From: an uncultured Clostridia bacterium
GTDB lineage: Bacteria > Bacillota > Clostridia > TANB77 > CAG-508
Length of the DNA: 64,000 nt
Direction: 5' to 3'
NCBI GenBank assembly: GCA_947623595.1
Contig: CANQHC010000003.1
Span: forward strand, 25,202-89,201
Shown piece after piece: positions 57,160-64,000 of the stretch (the first letter of the stretch is position 1; each line of letters begins with the position of its first letter). The position numbers were made by a program, and so were the translations under genes. Below the pieces are notes generated by a model. That model worked only from the letters and a program-made list of their open reading frames with translations, did not search any database and was not told the origin of the DNA.

Positions 57160-60100
57160 TTACTCTGGTAATTTATTAACGTAATAGTTTTTCATAACGG
57201 CTAAATCATTTACTCCTGCATCTTCGCCATTCAAGTCAGCATCTGTTGCAGCTAATTGAATTCCTTTTAGACTTATTTTTCCTACATATTGTGATTTCAT
57301 ATTTGAAATATCTAATACTCCAATATCTCCATCTCCGTCAATATCTCCAGCAACTATTATTGTATATGTAACATCTCCTATTGTTACAGTCGTTCCTGTT
57401 CCAACAATATTTTCATCTGTCAATGTTGTTTCACCAGCATCTCCTTTTGCAGGATTCTTAAGTATCATTGTTGGTTTTGCTAAACCTTCAGTATCTTCAT
57501 GTCCTATTAATTTTACTGCAATATCATTTTTCATGTCACTTACTTTTGTTCCTGGTAATACCTCTCTTACATATGAGAAATATTCATCAATATCATATTT
57601 AGTTGAATCTAAATATGGAGTTGGTGGAGCTTTTGGCTCTTTATCAACTTTTATATCTATAGTTTTTTGAATATCACTAGCTGTTGCAACTGTTGGCGTT
57701 GTTTCTTGTGTTTTTACCATTCCAAGTCCAGCTGTTACTCCTACTAAACGAATACTTGTTATTGTACTTTCTTCAATTTCTTCTTTTACTTTGAATTTTA
57801 CTGTAAATAGTTCTCCTGCTGTTTTAATTTTCTCAGAACTATCAGTTATGAATTGGAAATTTTCTGTATTTACATATTCTTCACTTAAATTCCATTTTCC
57901 TAAACCTTTTATAGATTCCATTGTTAGCTTTTCTTTATCATATTCTAATTTTCCGCCAATAGATAATATTCCATCTCCAACTTCATTTAAAGAATCTATT
58001 GATACTGTTACGTCAAATTCATCTCCTGGTTTTAAAGCCTCTGAATTAGATGTTGTCATTGATGTTGTAATAGTTGGATTTGCAACTACTGGTTGTGCAA
58101 CTACACTTTCTTGTCTTGTTTCTTCTGCATTATGAACTGAATTTGCAACATAAGCAACTTTTAATATAGTAGCAGTTTCACTGCTTAAATTTTCATAATC
58201 TAATTTAACTTCCATACTTTCTTCGTTTGTTACTTCTATTGGGCTATCTCCTAATACAATTTCATCAATTGCATATCCATCATTTGGTACTATTTTAATT
58301 TTTTTGCTTTGCTCTCCTGTTTCTTCAGCAGTTAAATTAATAATTTCATCTGCTTCTTGTATTTCATCTGTTTCATTTACATTTTGAATTTTACCACCTT
58401 GTGTTTTTTCTATTACTACTGTTTTATTAGAATTTTGTAGTTTTTCTTTATCTTCCTCTGAAACTTTTTCAGTGTTAACTGCTACGATAGCAAATGGGCT
58501 AAATGACTTACAAGTAATAATTAATCCAAGTTTTGTTACCACACAATCAATTTCTTCTACATAAGTTGTTCCATCATCATTTGTTCCAAAGTGATATGCT
58601 TTAAATGTAACACCTTCATCTTCTGGTCCATATCCTGGTGGGAAACCAACACTTACTCTGACCCCATCACCAGTTTTTATTACTTGTGACTTACATAATG
58701 TAAGATTTATATTAAATGTTTGAGCTGTGCTTTCATCAAGTTCTGCTCCAGGTAATTCCTTTTCCAATTCTTTATTTATAGCGTCTTTCATTGACTTATC
58801 TTGTGAACCTGTTGTGGTAGTAGCAACTAATGCTAATCTATGTTTTAATGCATCTTTTACTTGACCACCATCATTCATTTCCCAATCACTTGTTGAAAGG
58901 TCTGAATTTTCTAATAATGTAGGTTTACCAAATACGTTAAAATCATATCCTTGTGCTCTATAAGCATAAGCACAACATCTATGAGCACATAAATAGCTTG
59001 CATCAAATGGTTCTTTTCCACTTCTAGAACCTACAACCCCTGTAAATTTGAAAACATAGAAAACTGAGTCGTCACCAAACATTTCGCTTGGAGTGAAGTC
59101 AAATGTGTATGTACTTCTTCCATCAAAATTAAAGTTTTCAAGTTTATAATATTTTGAACCTGGGTTTGATTGATTTAGGATACTAACCTCTACATTTGGT
59201 TTTTCTCCTTCTTTAGGAACTAATATATCATCATAAGTAACTGTACAATGATATGTAGTTCCTATATACATTGTTCCACTTGATATTGGTGACATTTTCT
59301 TTACATGAGGTGGTGCAACATAGTCTCCGTTTGGATTAAATATCTTTCCTGAACGTACAAGTATTGATGTTTCTGAACCATAATAAGCAAATCCATTAAT
59401 TGTTCCGTCAGGTCTTTTTCCATGAAAATCTGGTTTTACATCAGTAATACCTATTTCAATATATACACAATTTGAAGAATAAAGTTGTAAGTAAGATCTC
59501 TGTTTTGTTTGCCCATCACCAGTTTCAACTGTTTCTGTTTTATCCATTACACCAAATAAATCTCCTGCTGGCATATAGCTCCATTCTCCTAAACTCCATG
59601 TATTATTATTTGGATAGTATTGGTCAGCTCTTGCAATTATATATTTTCCTTCTTTGGCGTTATCTGCCCAACCTTTATCATTATAACTTACTTTAAATAA
59701 AGCTGCTGCTACATCATCAACTTCATCATAGTTTTCATCATCCATTTCAACAACTAAACCATTTTGTGCATAAACTTCTTCATATTTATTTCTATTTAAT
59801 TCCATCATTGGATATGAAAATTCAAAATTGGCAGTTGATAAAATTCCTGTTGGAACATGTTTAGCTCCCATTTTATCTTCGCCTACTAATAAGTATTCTG
59901 TAGTTTCTTTTCCTGATTTTAATTCGTTTTCGCCACTTGGATCATCAAATGTGACATCTACACCATACCATTTTCCATATAATTGAACATTGGTCCACAT
60001 ATGTAGTTCTGGCACTGACTCACTGTGTCTATAAACTCCTGTAACTAGAACACAAGGTATTCCTAATTTATCTAATATCATTTTAAAAGTTCTAGCATAA

Positions 60101-60843
60101 CCTTCACAAACGATTTCATGGTTTACAAATCCACCATAAACTGTTCTTACTTGTGATGCATATTCTGGCTTTGTAACATCTGTTTCTAATTTGTACATTG
60201 CATGCTCAATCACATAATTATGTGCTGCTATAATTTGTTGTTCTGTAAGATCTTGACCTTCTTTTATGGTTTCTTGAGTAGGCATTGCTGAAACTGCTTT
60301 TTCTAACTCTTCATTAACTTTTTCTATAGCTGTGTTTACTTTATCTGCTGAATCAAATGGAGCTAGATAATAATTATCGCTTCTTCCTGTTCCTAAATAA
60401 GCATGATATGTTCCTTCTTTTAAGGTTACTCTTAAAGATATATAATCAAAATCTACATAAAATATCTCTGGATTATCATGCTCAAAAGCATCTTTTGCTG
60501 CTCCCATTGAGTTTAATAAATCTTGAGAACCTTTAGCATAATTTTCTAACTGCTCTTGAGATATAAAATATTTTTCATATCCTTCTTCTTCAGTATTTGT
60601 TAAGTCTAATGAATCTTTTCCAGTTTTAAACATTCCCTTTTCATTCATTTTTTCCATAGCATGATAAAACTGTTTAGCTTCATCTGTAAGTTGATTATAA
60701 AAATATCTTGTAGCAATATTTGCTTTTTGAGCTTTGCTTTCTGGACTTACTGCTTTTACTACAGTACCAAAATTAATAAAACTAAATTGTGATACTATCA
60801 TAATTGCTAGTATAAAAATTCCTGTGATTTTTTTAAGATTCAT
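57160..60843 (-). CDS. Secreted transglutaminase-like protein with both cohesin and dockerin domains
   Basis: The 1227-residue protein has a signal peptide (about 1-31) and a transglutaminase-like domain (about 130-320) with all three catalytic parts: Cys in IVCEGYARTFKMIL, His in ELHMWTNV and Asp in VDVTFDDP. A large unassigned region (about 360-910) follows, and a cohesin-like domain (about 945-1085; FDVTVSIDSLNEVGD, GGKLEYDKEKLTMESI) precedes a final dockerin (about 1160-1225; AGDIDGDGDIGVLDISN, TDADLNGEDAGVNDLAV). With both domains it could bridge dockerin and cohesin partners. It may cross-link or cleave surface proteins or peptides. Opens the surface locus. Confidence 0.85.
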   Translation of the reverse strand: MNLKKITGIFILAIMIVSQFSFINFGTVVKAVSPESKAQKANIATRYFYNQLTDEAKQFYHAMEKMNEKGMFKTGKDSLDLTNTEEEGYEKYFISQEQLENYAKGSQDLLNSMGAAKDAFEHDNPEIFYVDFDYISLRVTLKEGTYHAYLGTGRSDNYYLAPFDSADKVNTAIEKVNEELEKAVSAMPTQETIKEGQDLTEQQIIAAHNYVIEHAMYKLETDVTKPEYASQVRTVYGGFVNHEIVCEGYARTFKMILDKLGIPCVLVTGVYRHSESVPELHMWTNVQLYGKWYGVDVTFDDPSGENELKSGKETTEYLLVGEDKMGAKHVPTGILSTANFEFSYPMMELNRNKYEEVYAQNGLVVEMDDENYDEVDDVAAALFKVSYNDKGWADNAKEGKYIIARADQYYPNNNTWSLGEWSYMPAGDLFGVMDKTETVETGDGQTKQRSYLQLYSSNCVYIEIGITDVKPDFHGKRPDGTINGFAYYGSETSILVRSGKIFNPNGDYVAPPHVKKMSPISSGTMYIGTTYHCTVTYDDILVPKEGEKPNVEVSILNQSNPGSKYYKLENFNFDGRSTYTFDFTPSEMFGDDSVFYVFKFTGVVGSRSGKEPFDASYLCAHRCCAYAYRAQGYDFNVFGKPTLLENSDLSTSDWEMNDGGQVKDALKHRLALVATTTTGSQDKSMKDAINKELEKELPGAELDESTAQTFNINLTLCKSQVIKTGDGVRVSVGFPPGYGPEDEGVTFKAYHFGTNDDGTTYVEEIDCVVTKLGLIITCKSFSPFAIVAVNTEKVSEEDKEKLQNSNKTVVIEKTQGGKIQNVNETDEIQEADEIINLTAEETGEQSKKIKIVPNDGYAIDEIVLGDSPIEVTNEESMEVKLDYENLSSETATILKVAYVANSVHNAEETRQESVVAQPVVANPTITTSMTTSNSEALKPGDEFDVTVSIDSLNEVGDGILSIGGKLEYDKEKLTMESIKGLGKWNLSEEYVNTENFQFITDSSEKIKTAGELFTVKFKVKEEIEESTITSIRLVGVTAGLGMVKTQETTPTVATASDIQKTIDIKVDKEPKAPPTPYLDSTKYDIDEYFSYVREVLPGTKVSDMKNDIAVKLIGHEDTEGLAKPTMILKNPAKGDAGETTLTDENIVGTGTTVTIGDVTYTIIVAGDIDGDGDIGVLDISNMKSQYVGKISLKGIQLAATDADLNGEDAGVNDLAVMKNYYVNKLPE

Positions 60844-60888
60844 AAAAAAACTCCTTTCATTTATATATATGATTTAATGTCTTCTTTT

Positions 60889-60917
60889 ATTTTATCATAA
60901 AAAGTAGCATAATACAA
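60889..60917 (-). promoter_or_regulatory. Candidate promoter of the 57160 gene
   Basis: TTGTAT (60917-60912) and TAAAAT (60894-60889) are 17 bases apart on the minus strand, about 45 bases before the start codon and AAAGGAG. Confidence 0.6.
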
Positions 60918-61128
60918 GCATTTATTGCCTTTTTTAGCAAACTCTAGTAATCTTTTCATGCAGTCATATTTGTTCTTAAATTTTATTTATGAATACAGTT
61001 TTTGAGTTTCAAATGTGCATAATAGACTTTCTTGAGTTTTTATATGTGAGTATTGAAAAATAGTTAGCTTTATGTTAAAATTTTAAAGATCATTTAATTA
61101 ATTATACAAGTAACTTATATACAATAAT
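60918..61128. other. Non-coding stretch between divergent genes
   Basis: No gene, RNA or convincing hairpin was seen here beyond the promoter just below it. It must also hold the promoter of the small plus-strand gene at 61153. Confidence 0.4.
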
Positions 61129-61152
61129 TTGTTAAAGTTAGGAGGAAAAGTT

Positions 61153-61347
61153 ATGAACTCAACTAGTAAGATTTTGCGTGAAATAGCAAAAAGGAGCAAT
61201 GGAAAAATGAAAGTAAAAAAAGTACCAAAAGAAAAACAGCCATCTGCAGAAACACTTGCTCGTTTAGATGCAAAAATCAAAGCACAAATAAATGCGAATA
61301 ATGCTATGCGATACAGAAGTTATATAAATTCAGAAAATGAAGTTTAG
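61153..61347 (+). CDS. Small basic protein, unknown
   Basis: The 64-residue protein starts at ATG 61153 after GGAGG (an earlier in-frame TTG precedes that site). It is Lys/Arg-rich and probably helical (STSKILREIAKRSNGKMKVKK, SAETLARLDAKIKAQINAN). Not recognised. A clear terminator follows. It is divergent from the transglutaminase-like gene and next to the interrupted cotJC gene; a spore or phage-type small protein is possible but unproven. Confidence 0.6.
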   Translation: MNSTSKILREIAKRSNGKMKVKKVPKEKQPSAETLARLDAKIKAQINANNAMRYRSYINSENEV

Positions 61348-61370
61348 TCATAACTAAATATATTAAGAAA

Positions 61371-61397
61371 GAGCTATGTTATTCATATACATAGCTC
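61371..61397 (+). terminator. Terminator of the small basic-protein gene
   Basis: A 9-bp stem GAGCTATGT/ACATAGCTC with a 9-base loop is followed by CTTTTTAA on the plus strand. Confidence 0.85.
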
Positions 61398-61411
61398 CTT
61401 TTTAACAATGT

Positions 61412-61712
61412 CTATCTTGCACAACCACAGCCATTATCATTTGGCATAGTATTGTTACTATTCATATTATTCATAAAGAATCTTTTTTCTGCTAACTTAT
61501 CTTGTACTCCACGAAGTGCTTCTCCAAATCTCTGGAAATGCACAACTTCTCTTTGTCTTAAGAAACGTAGAGGATCTATTACATCCGGATCATCTGCACA
61601 TAAATCAATTAATTTTTCATAAGTTGCTCTAGCTTTTTGTTCTGCTGCTAAATCTTCTTGTAGATTAGCAATTGGATCACCTTTACAAGCAATATATGCT
61701 GCTGTAAACTTA
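61412..61712 (-). pseudogene. cotJC: C-terminal part of spore coat protein CotJC (manganese-catalase family)
   Basis: The minus-strand frame FTAAYIACKGDPIANLQEDL, EQKARATYEKLI, REVVHFQRFGEALR and a tail ending CGCAR matches the rear half of CotJC, a spore coat protein of the manganese-catalase type. The front half is missing: upstream similarity ends at about 61712 and a serine recombinase begins at 61781. The gene is either split by an inserted element (which might be excised during sporulation) or is a remnant. An E-x-H-type metal ligand pair (EVVH) is present. No start codon fits. Confidence 0.85.
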
Positions 61713-61762
61713 AGGCTTCTTTTTTGTGGTATCCTTATTGATATAGCAATAACTGCTGCTGT
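61688..61762. repeat. Two 18-base direct repeats at the cotJC/recombinase boundary
   Basis: AGCAATATATGCTGCTGT (61688-61705) and AGCAATAACTGCTGCTGT (61745-61762) match at 16 of 18 bases. The first encodes the cotJC TAAYIA residues; the second lies between cotJC and the recombinase. They may mark an attachment or duplication site. Confidence 0.5.
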
Positions 61763-61780
61763 TTTGATAAGGATTCCATT

Positions 61781-63406
61781 TTAATTTTTATTTATATTTG
61801 AAAATACTAATTTTAAATTTATATTACGATTACTATCAATTTCTATTTTATCTATCAAATTACTCAATATCTGTTTAGTTACCTTGTTTGTGTTTAAAAA
61901 TTCCTCAGATAGCTTTTTAATTTGATTATAACTTATTGTATTTTTATTTTTCTCAAGCTTTATTTTCTGTTCTAAATCACAAATTTGCTTTTTACATTTT
62001 TCAATGTCATTTTCTTTTTGAGCTTTAATTGATAAAAAAGTTTCATTATTGATGATATTTTCAAGTTTATCATTATATGTAATTTTTATTTGTTCATTTA
62101 GTTTATCTATTTTAGCAAGTAACCCTTGTTTTTCATCTTCTAATCTATGACATTCAAAATTGATACTTTTTTCTAAATTATTCATAACCGTTTTTATATC
62201 ATCATCATTAAAATAAACACTTTTACATTGATTTTCTATAATTGGTATAATTAGATTGTATAATTTTTTGCTACTGATAGATTTTGTATTATTACACTTT
62301 TTATTTATACCTTTGTTAGCTTCAGAACATATATAAGAATTAATTTCACATTTTTCACCTTTTTTAGTAGGCTTTTCTTTATGTTTTAATGTTGAAATAC
62401 TTCCACATTCTTTACAATAAATTAACCCCTTAAAAATATCATCATATTTTCGCTTACGATTATTTTTAAATTTATTTTTGAGCATTTGACATTTATTAAA
62501 TGTTTCTATATCAATTATTGGTTCATGTGTATTTTCAACTATTATTTGGTTTTCTTTTGTATTTATAATTCTTTCTTTTCTTCTAAAGCTTGGTTTTACA
62601 GTTTTTGCTCCTACCATTGTTCCAATATATACAGGATTACTAACAATTCTTGTTATTGTAATTTCTTTCCATCCTTCTGAATTTGCTTGTATTCCTTTTA
62701 TTTTCAAATATTCTCTAGGTGGTATGATTTTTCTCTCATTTAAACTTTTTACTATTTCTGTGCGAGTATATCCTTTTGAATACTTTTCAAATATTTCTTG
62801 TATAATAGATGATACTTCACTATCAACTATTAACCTATTTTTATTATTAGGACTTTTTTTATATCCATATGGAGCAGTGTTTCCCTGAAATAACCCTTGT
62901 TTTGCTTTTGCAGTTTTTACTGCTTTAATTTTTCTTGATGTTTCTTTTGGATATTGTTCACTCATTACAGCTTTAAATGGAATAAAATCATCATCTTCTT
63001 TGTAATATGTATCTATTGTATCTTCTGTTGCAGTAATAAATCTAACTTTTTTTGATGGAAAATACTCTTGATAATATCTAAGCACTTCATTTGTTTTACG
63101 ACCGAGTCTTGTTAGGTCTTTTACAACTACCATATTAATCATTTCATTTTCTATATCATTAATCATTTCTATAAAACCTGGTCTATTGAAGTTTGTCCCT
63201 GTATATCCGTCATCAGTATAGTCTTTTACAATAATAAATCTATTTTGTGGTTCTTTTTTTGAGAGCTCTGCTACATATTGTCTTAAAATTTTATCTTGGT
63301 TAGATATACTTTCACTTTCTTTTTTTCCATCATTGTCATCTCTTGATAATCTTTTATATAATCCAACATAGAATTGTTTTTCATATATGTTGTCTAACTT
63401 CTGCAA
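61781..63406 (-). CDS. Large serine recombinase
   Basis: The 541-residue site-specific recombinase has a catalytic resolvase domain (about 12-155; VGLYKRLSRDD with the catalytic Ser near residue 19, DDGYTGTNFNRPGF, VKDLTRLGRKTNEVL). A recombinase domain follows (about 190-290; GYKKSPNNKNRLIVDSEVSSIIQEIF, PVYIGTMV), and then a zinc-ribbon (CKECGSISTL...C...C) and a long coiled-coil (about 385-500). The normal length is 450-550. It would integrate or excise an element. Its stop codon is next to the cotJC fragment, so its attachment site is probably within cotJC. The other end of the element is outside the window. Confidence 0.92.
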   Translation of the reverse strand: MQKLDNIYEKQFYVGLYKRLSRDDNDGKKESESISNQDKILRQYVAELSKKEPQNRFIIVKDYTDDGYTGTNFNRPGFIEMINDIENEMINMVVVKDLTRLGRKTNEVLRYYQEYFPSKKVRFITATEDTIDTYYKEDDDFIPFKAVMSEQYPKETSRKIKAVKTAKAKQGLFQGNTAPYGYKKSPNNKNRLIVDSEVSSIIQEIFEKYSKGYTRTEIVKSLNERKIIPPREYLKIKGIQANSEGWKEITITRIVSNPVYIGTMVGAKTVKPSFRRKERIINTKENQIIVENTHEPIIDIETFNKCQMLKNKFKNNRKRKYDDIFKGLIYCKECGSISTLKHKEKPTKKGEKCEINSYICSEANKGINKKCNNTKSISSKKLYNLIIPIIENQCKSVYFNDDDIKTVMNNLEKSINFECHRLEDEKQGLLAKIDKLNEQIKITYNDKLENIINNETFLSIKAQKENDIEKCKKQICDLEQKIKLEKNKNTISYNQIKKLSEEFLNTNKVTKQILSNLIDKIEIDSNRNINLKLVFSNINKN

Positions 63407-63487
63407 TTTAACCTCCTTCTCTTAAAGTTTAGACAACCATTCATATTTCACATTATAACTAAAGAATGTAAAGTTGTAAATGGTAAC

Positions 63488-63601
63488 CTAAATTTTTTCA
63501 AGAATCTTTTTAGCACAATATTCTTCAAATATTTCAAGCATAATATTTTTCAACCCTTTATCGTTATATTCAATATTTATATTGTAATTTTCACTTTTCA
63601 A
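63488..63601 (-). CDS. Small ORF upstream of the recombinase
   Basis: A 37-codon frame begins at TTG (63601), seven bases after GAGGTG, with residues KSENYNINIEYNDKG, then LEIFEEYCAKKILE. It is 81 bases before the recombinase start. Short charged proteins of this kind occur upstream of large serine recombinases; this one is tentatively real. Confidence 0.5.
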   Translation of the reverse strand: MKSENYNINIEYNDKGLKNIMLEIFEEYCAKKILEKI

Positions 63602-63690
63602 GTATATACACCTCTTTAAATAAATATTGTTAAAATTTTTGTTTATTCATAAAACCTAAATTGCAAATATTACTTTTTACGCACGTTAAA

Positions 63691-63721
63691 AAGCAGAAGC
63701 CAATTTTCTTGACTTCTGCTT
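63691..63721 (-). terminator. Terminator between the truncated gene and the recombinase unit
   Basis: AAGCAGAAG pairs with CTTCTGCTT across a 13-base loop, followed by TTTTTAACG on the minus strand. No promoter for a plus-strand gene follows. Confidence 0.7.
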
Positions 63722-63773
63722 AAACCTATAATATTTGATAGTAATAATATCCTATATTAAAACTGTTATTTAA

Positions 63774-63811
63774 ACTGCAGGATTTTGCAATGTTTTTTGC
63801 AAAATATTATG
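63774..63811 (-). repeat. 38-base repeat, copy 2 (inverted copy at 1786-1822)
   Basis: Read on the minus strand, CATAATATTTTGC through AAAATCCTGCAGT. It differs from copy 1 by one substitution and one extra A. It lies exactly at the truncated end of the deoxyribosyltransferase-like gene. Confidence 0.75.
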
Positions 63812-63995
63812 TATAGTAACAATTTAGTATCCTCTTAAAATGTTCTTCTTTTAATTTCATTAGTTGTTCATCTGTTCTTTCATAATTTTCTAATACTGGA
63901 TAGACAGGAGTCAATATACAATTAGCCATTTTTTCTGCAACTATCATCATTTCATGTTTGAATTTTAAACTTCCACACAAAGTTATTATTTTCAT
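63807..63995 (-). pseudogene. Truncated nucleoside 2-deoxyribosyltransferase-like gene
   Basis: The frame begins MKIITLCGSLKFKHEMMIVAE and continues LTPVYPVLENYERTDEQLMKLKEEHF, matching the front of small nucleoside-2-deoxyribosyltransferase-like proteins (about 130-150 residues). The similarity stops after KRIL; the protein ends at 62 residues with NCYYT. The sequence just beyond is the 38-base repeat, so the rear was replaced. The start lies 5 bases inside the window edge. Confidence 0.6.
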
Positions 63996-64000
63996 TATAT

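Noticed and set aside
62486..62680. Plus-strand 64-codon ORF inside the recombinase gene
   Set aside because: Phe/Tyr/Cys-rich antisense shadow; no start signal.

Overview
The window is AT-rich chromosomal DNA of a spore-forming, low-GC Gram-positive anaerobe of the Clostridia type. The evidence is strong AGGAGG-type ribosome binding sites, sporulation genes (spoIIP, ytxC, a spoIVB-like protease, a cotJC fragment), a T-box leader on ileS, an L21-type leader on rplU, LPxTG/sortase surface proteins, and a tgt-queA-secDF neighbourhood with a TIGR04086-type gene. Species cannot be named from the sequence. Most genes lie on the minus strand.

Layout. 1-1450: decayed acetyltransferase and phosphotransferase fragments and a P-loop kinase-like gene. 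1450-3390: a small integrase module (palindromic operator-like sites, truncated excisionase, complete tyrosine recombinase). 3500-14600: housekeeping and membrane genes (rRNA methyltransferase, Maf, SpoIVB-like protease, flavin reductase, a lipid glycosyltransferase/acyltransferase pair, a MATE transporter fused to a kinase-like domain). 14800-15800: one gene of clearly foreign composition beside tRNA-Leu. 16100-28500: a CAP/FN3 surface protein, pgi, spoIIP, hisS, a metallo-hydrolase, relA, recJ, ylbF-like and a GT4 glycosyltransferase. 28690-31410: a divergent DUF4912 plus GH57 pair, probably working with the GT4 enzyme on alpha-glucan. 31500-42900: GT2, ytxC, rhodanese, secF, secD, HD hydrolase, TIGR04086-like, WG-repeat protein, tgt, queA and a putative metalloprotease. 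42960-50900: ileS with T-box, a pilin-like protein, obg, trpS, rpmA, rplU and a thioesterase. 50940-60850: a surface locus with two LPxTG cohesin-like proteins, a sortase, a dockerin-bearing glucosaminidase and a transglutaminase-like protein with both cohesin and dockerin. 61100-64000: a cotJC fragment abutting a large serine recombinase, then a truncated gene.

Two observations stand out. First, three conserved genes (rlmD-type methyltransferase, queA, TIGR04086-like) are each split by the same kind of event: the zero frame reaches a CGG codon followed by A, and the homologous protein continues in the +1 frame when the C is skipped and GGA is read. In my by-eye scan these three are the only in-frame CGG codons in host genes; the only other one is in the foreign gene at 14910-15653. 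This suggests that CGG is undecoded or very slowly decoded here and works as a +1 frameshift site. Second, the sortase/cohesin/dockerin locus looks like a wall-anchored protein assembly built around peptidoglycan hydrolase and transglutaminase-like modules.

All domain calls come from reading motifs by eye; no database search was possible.
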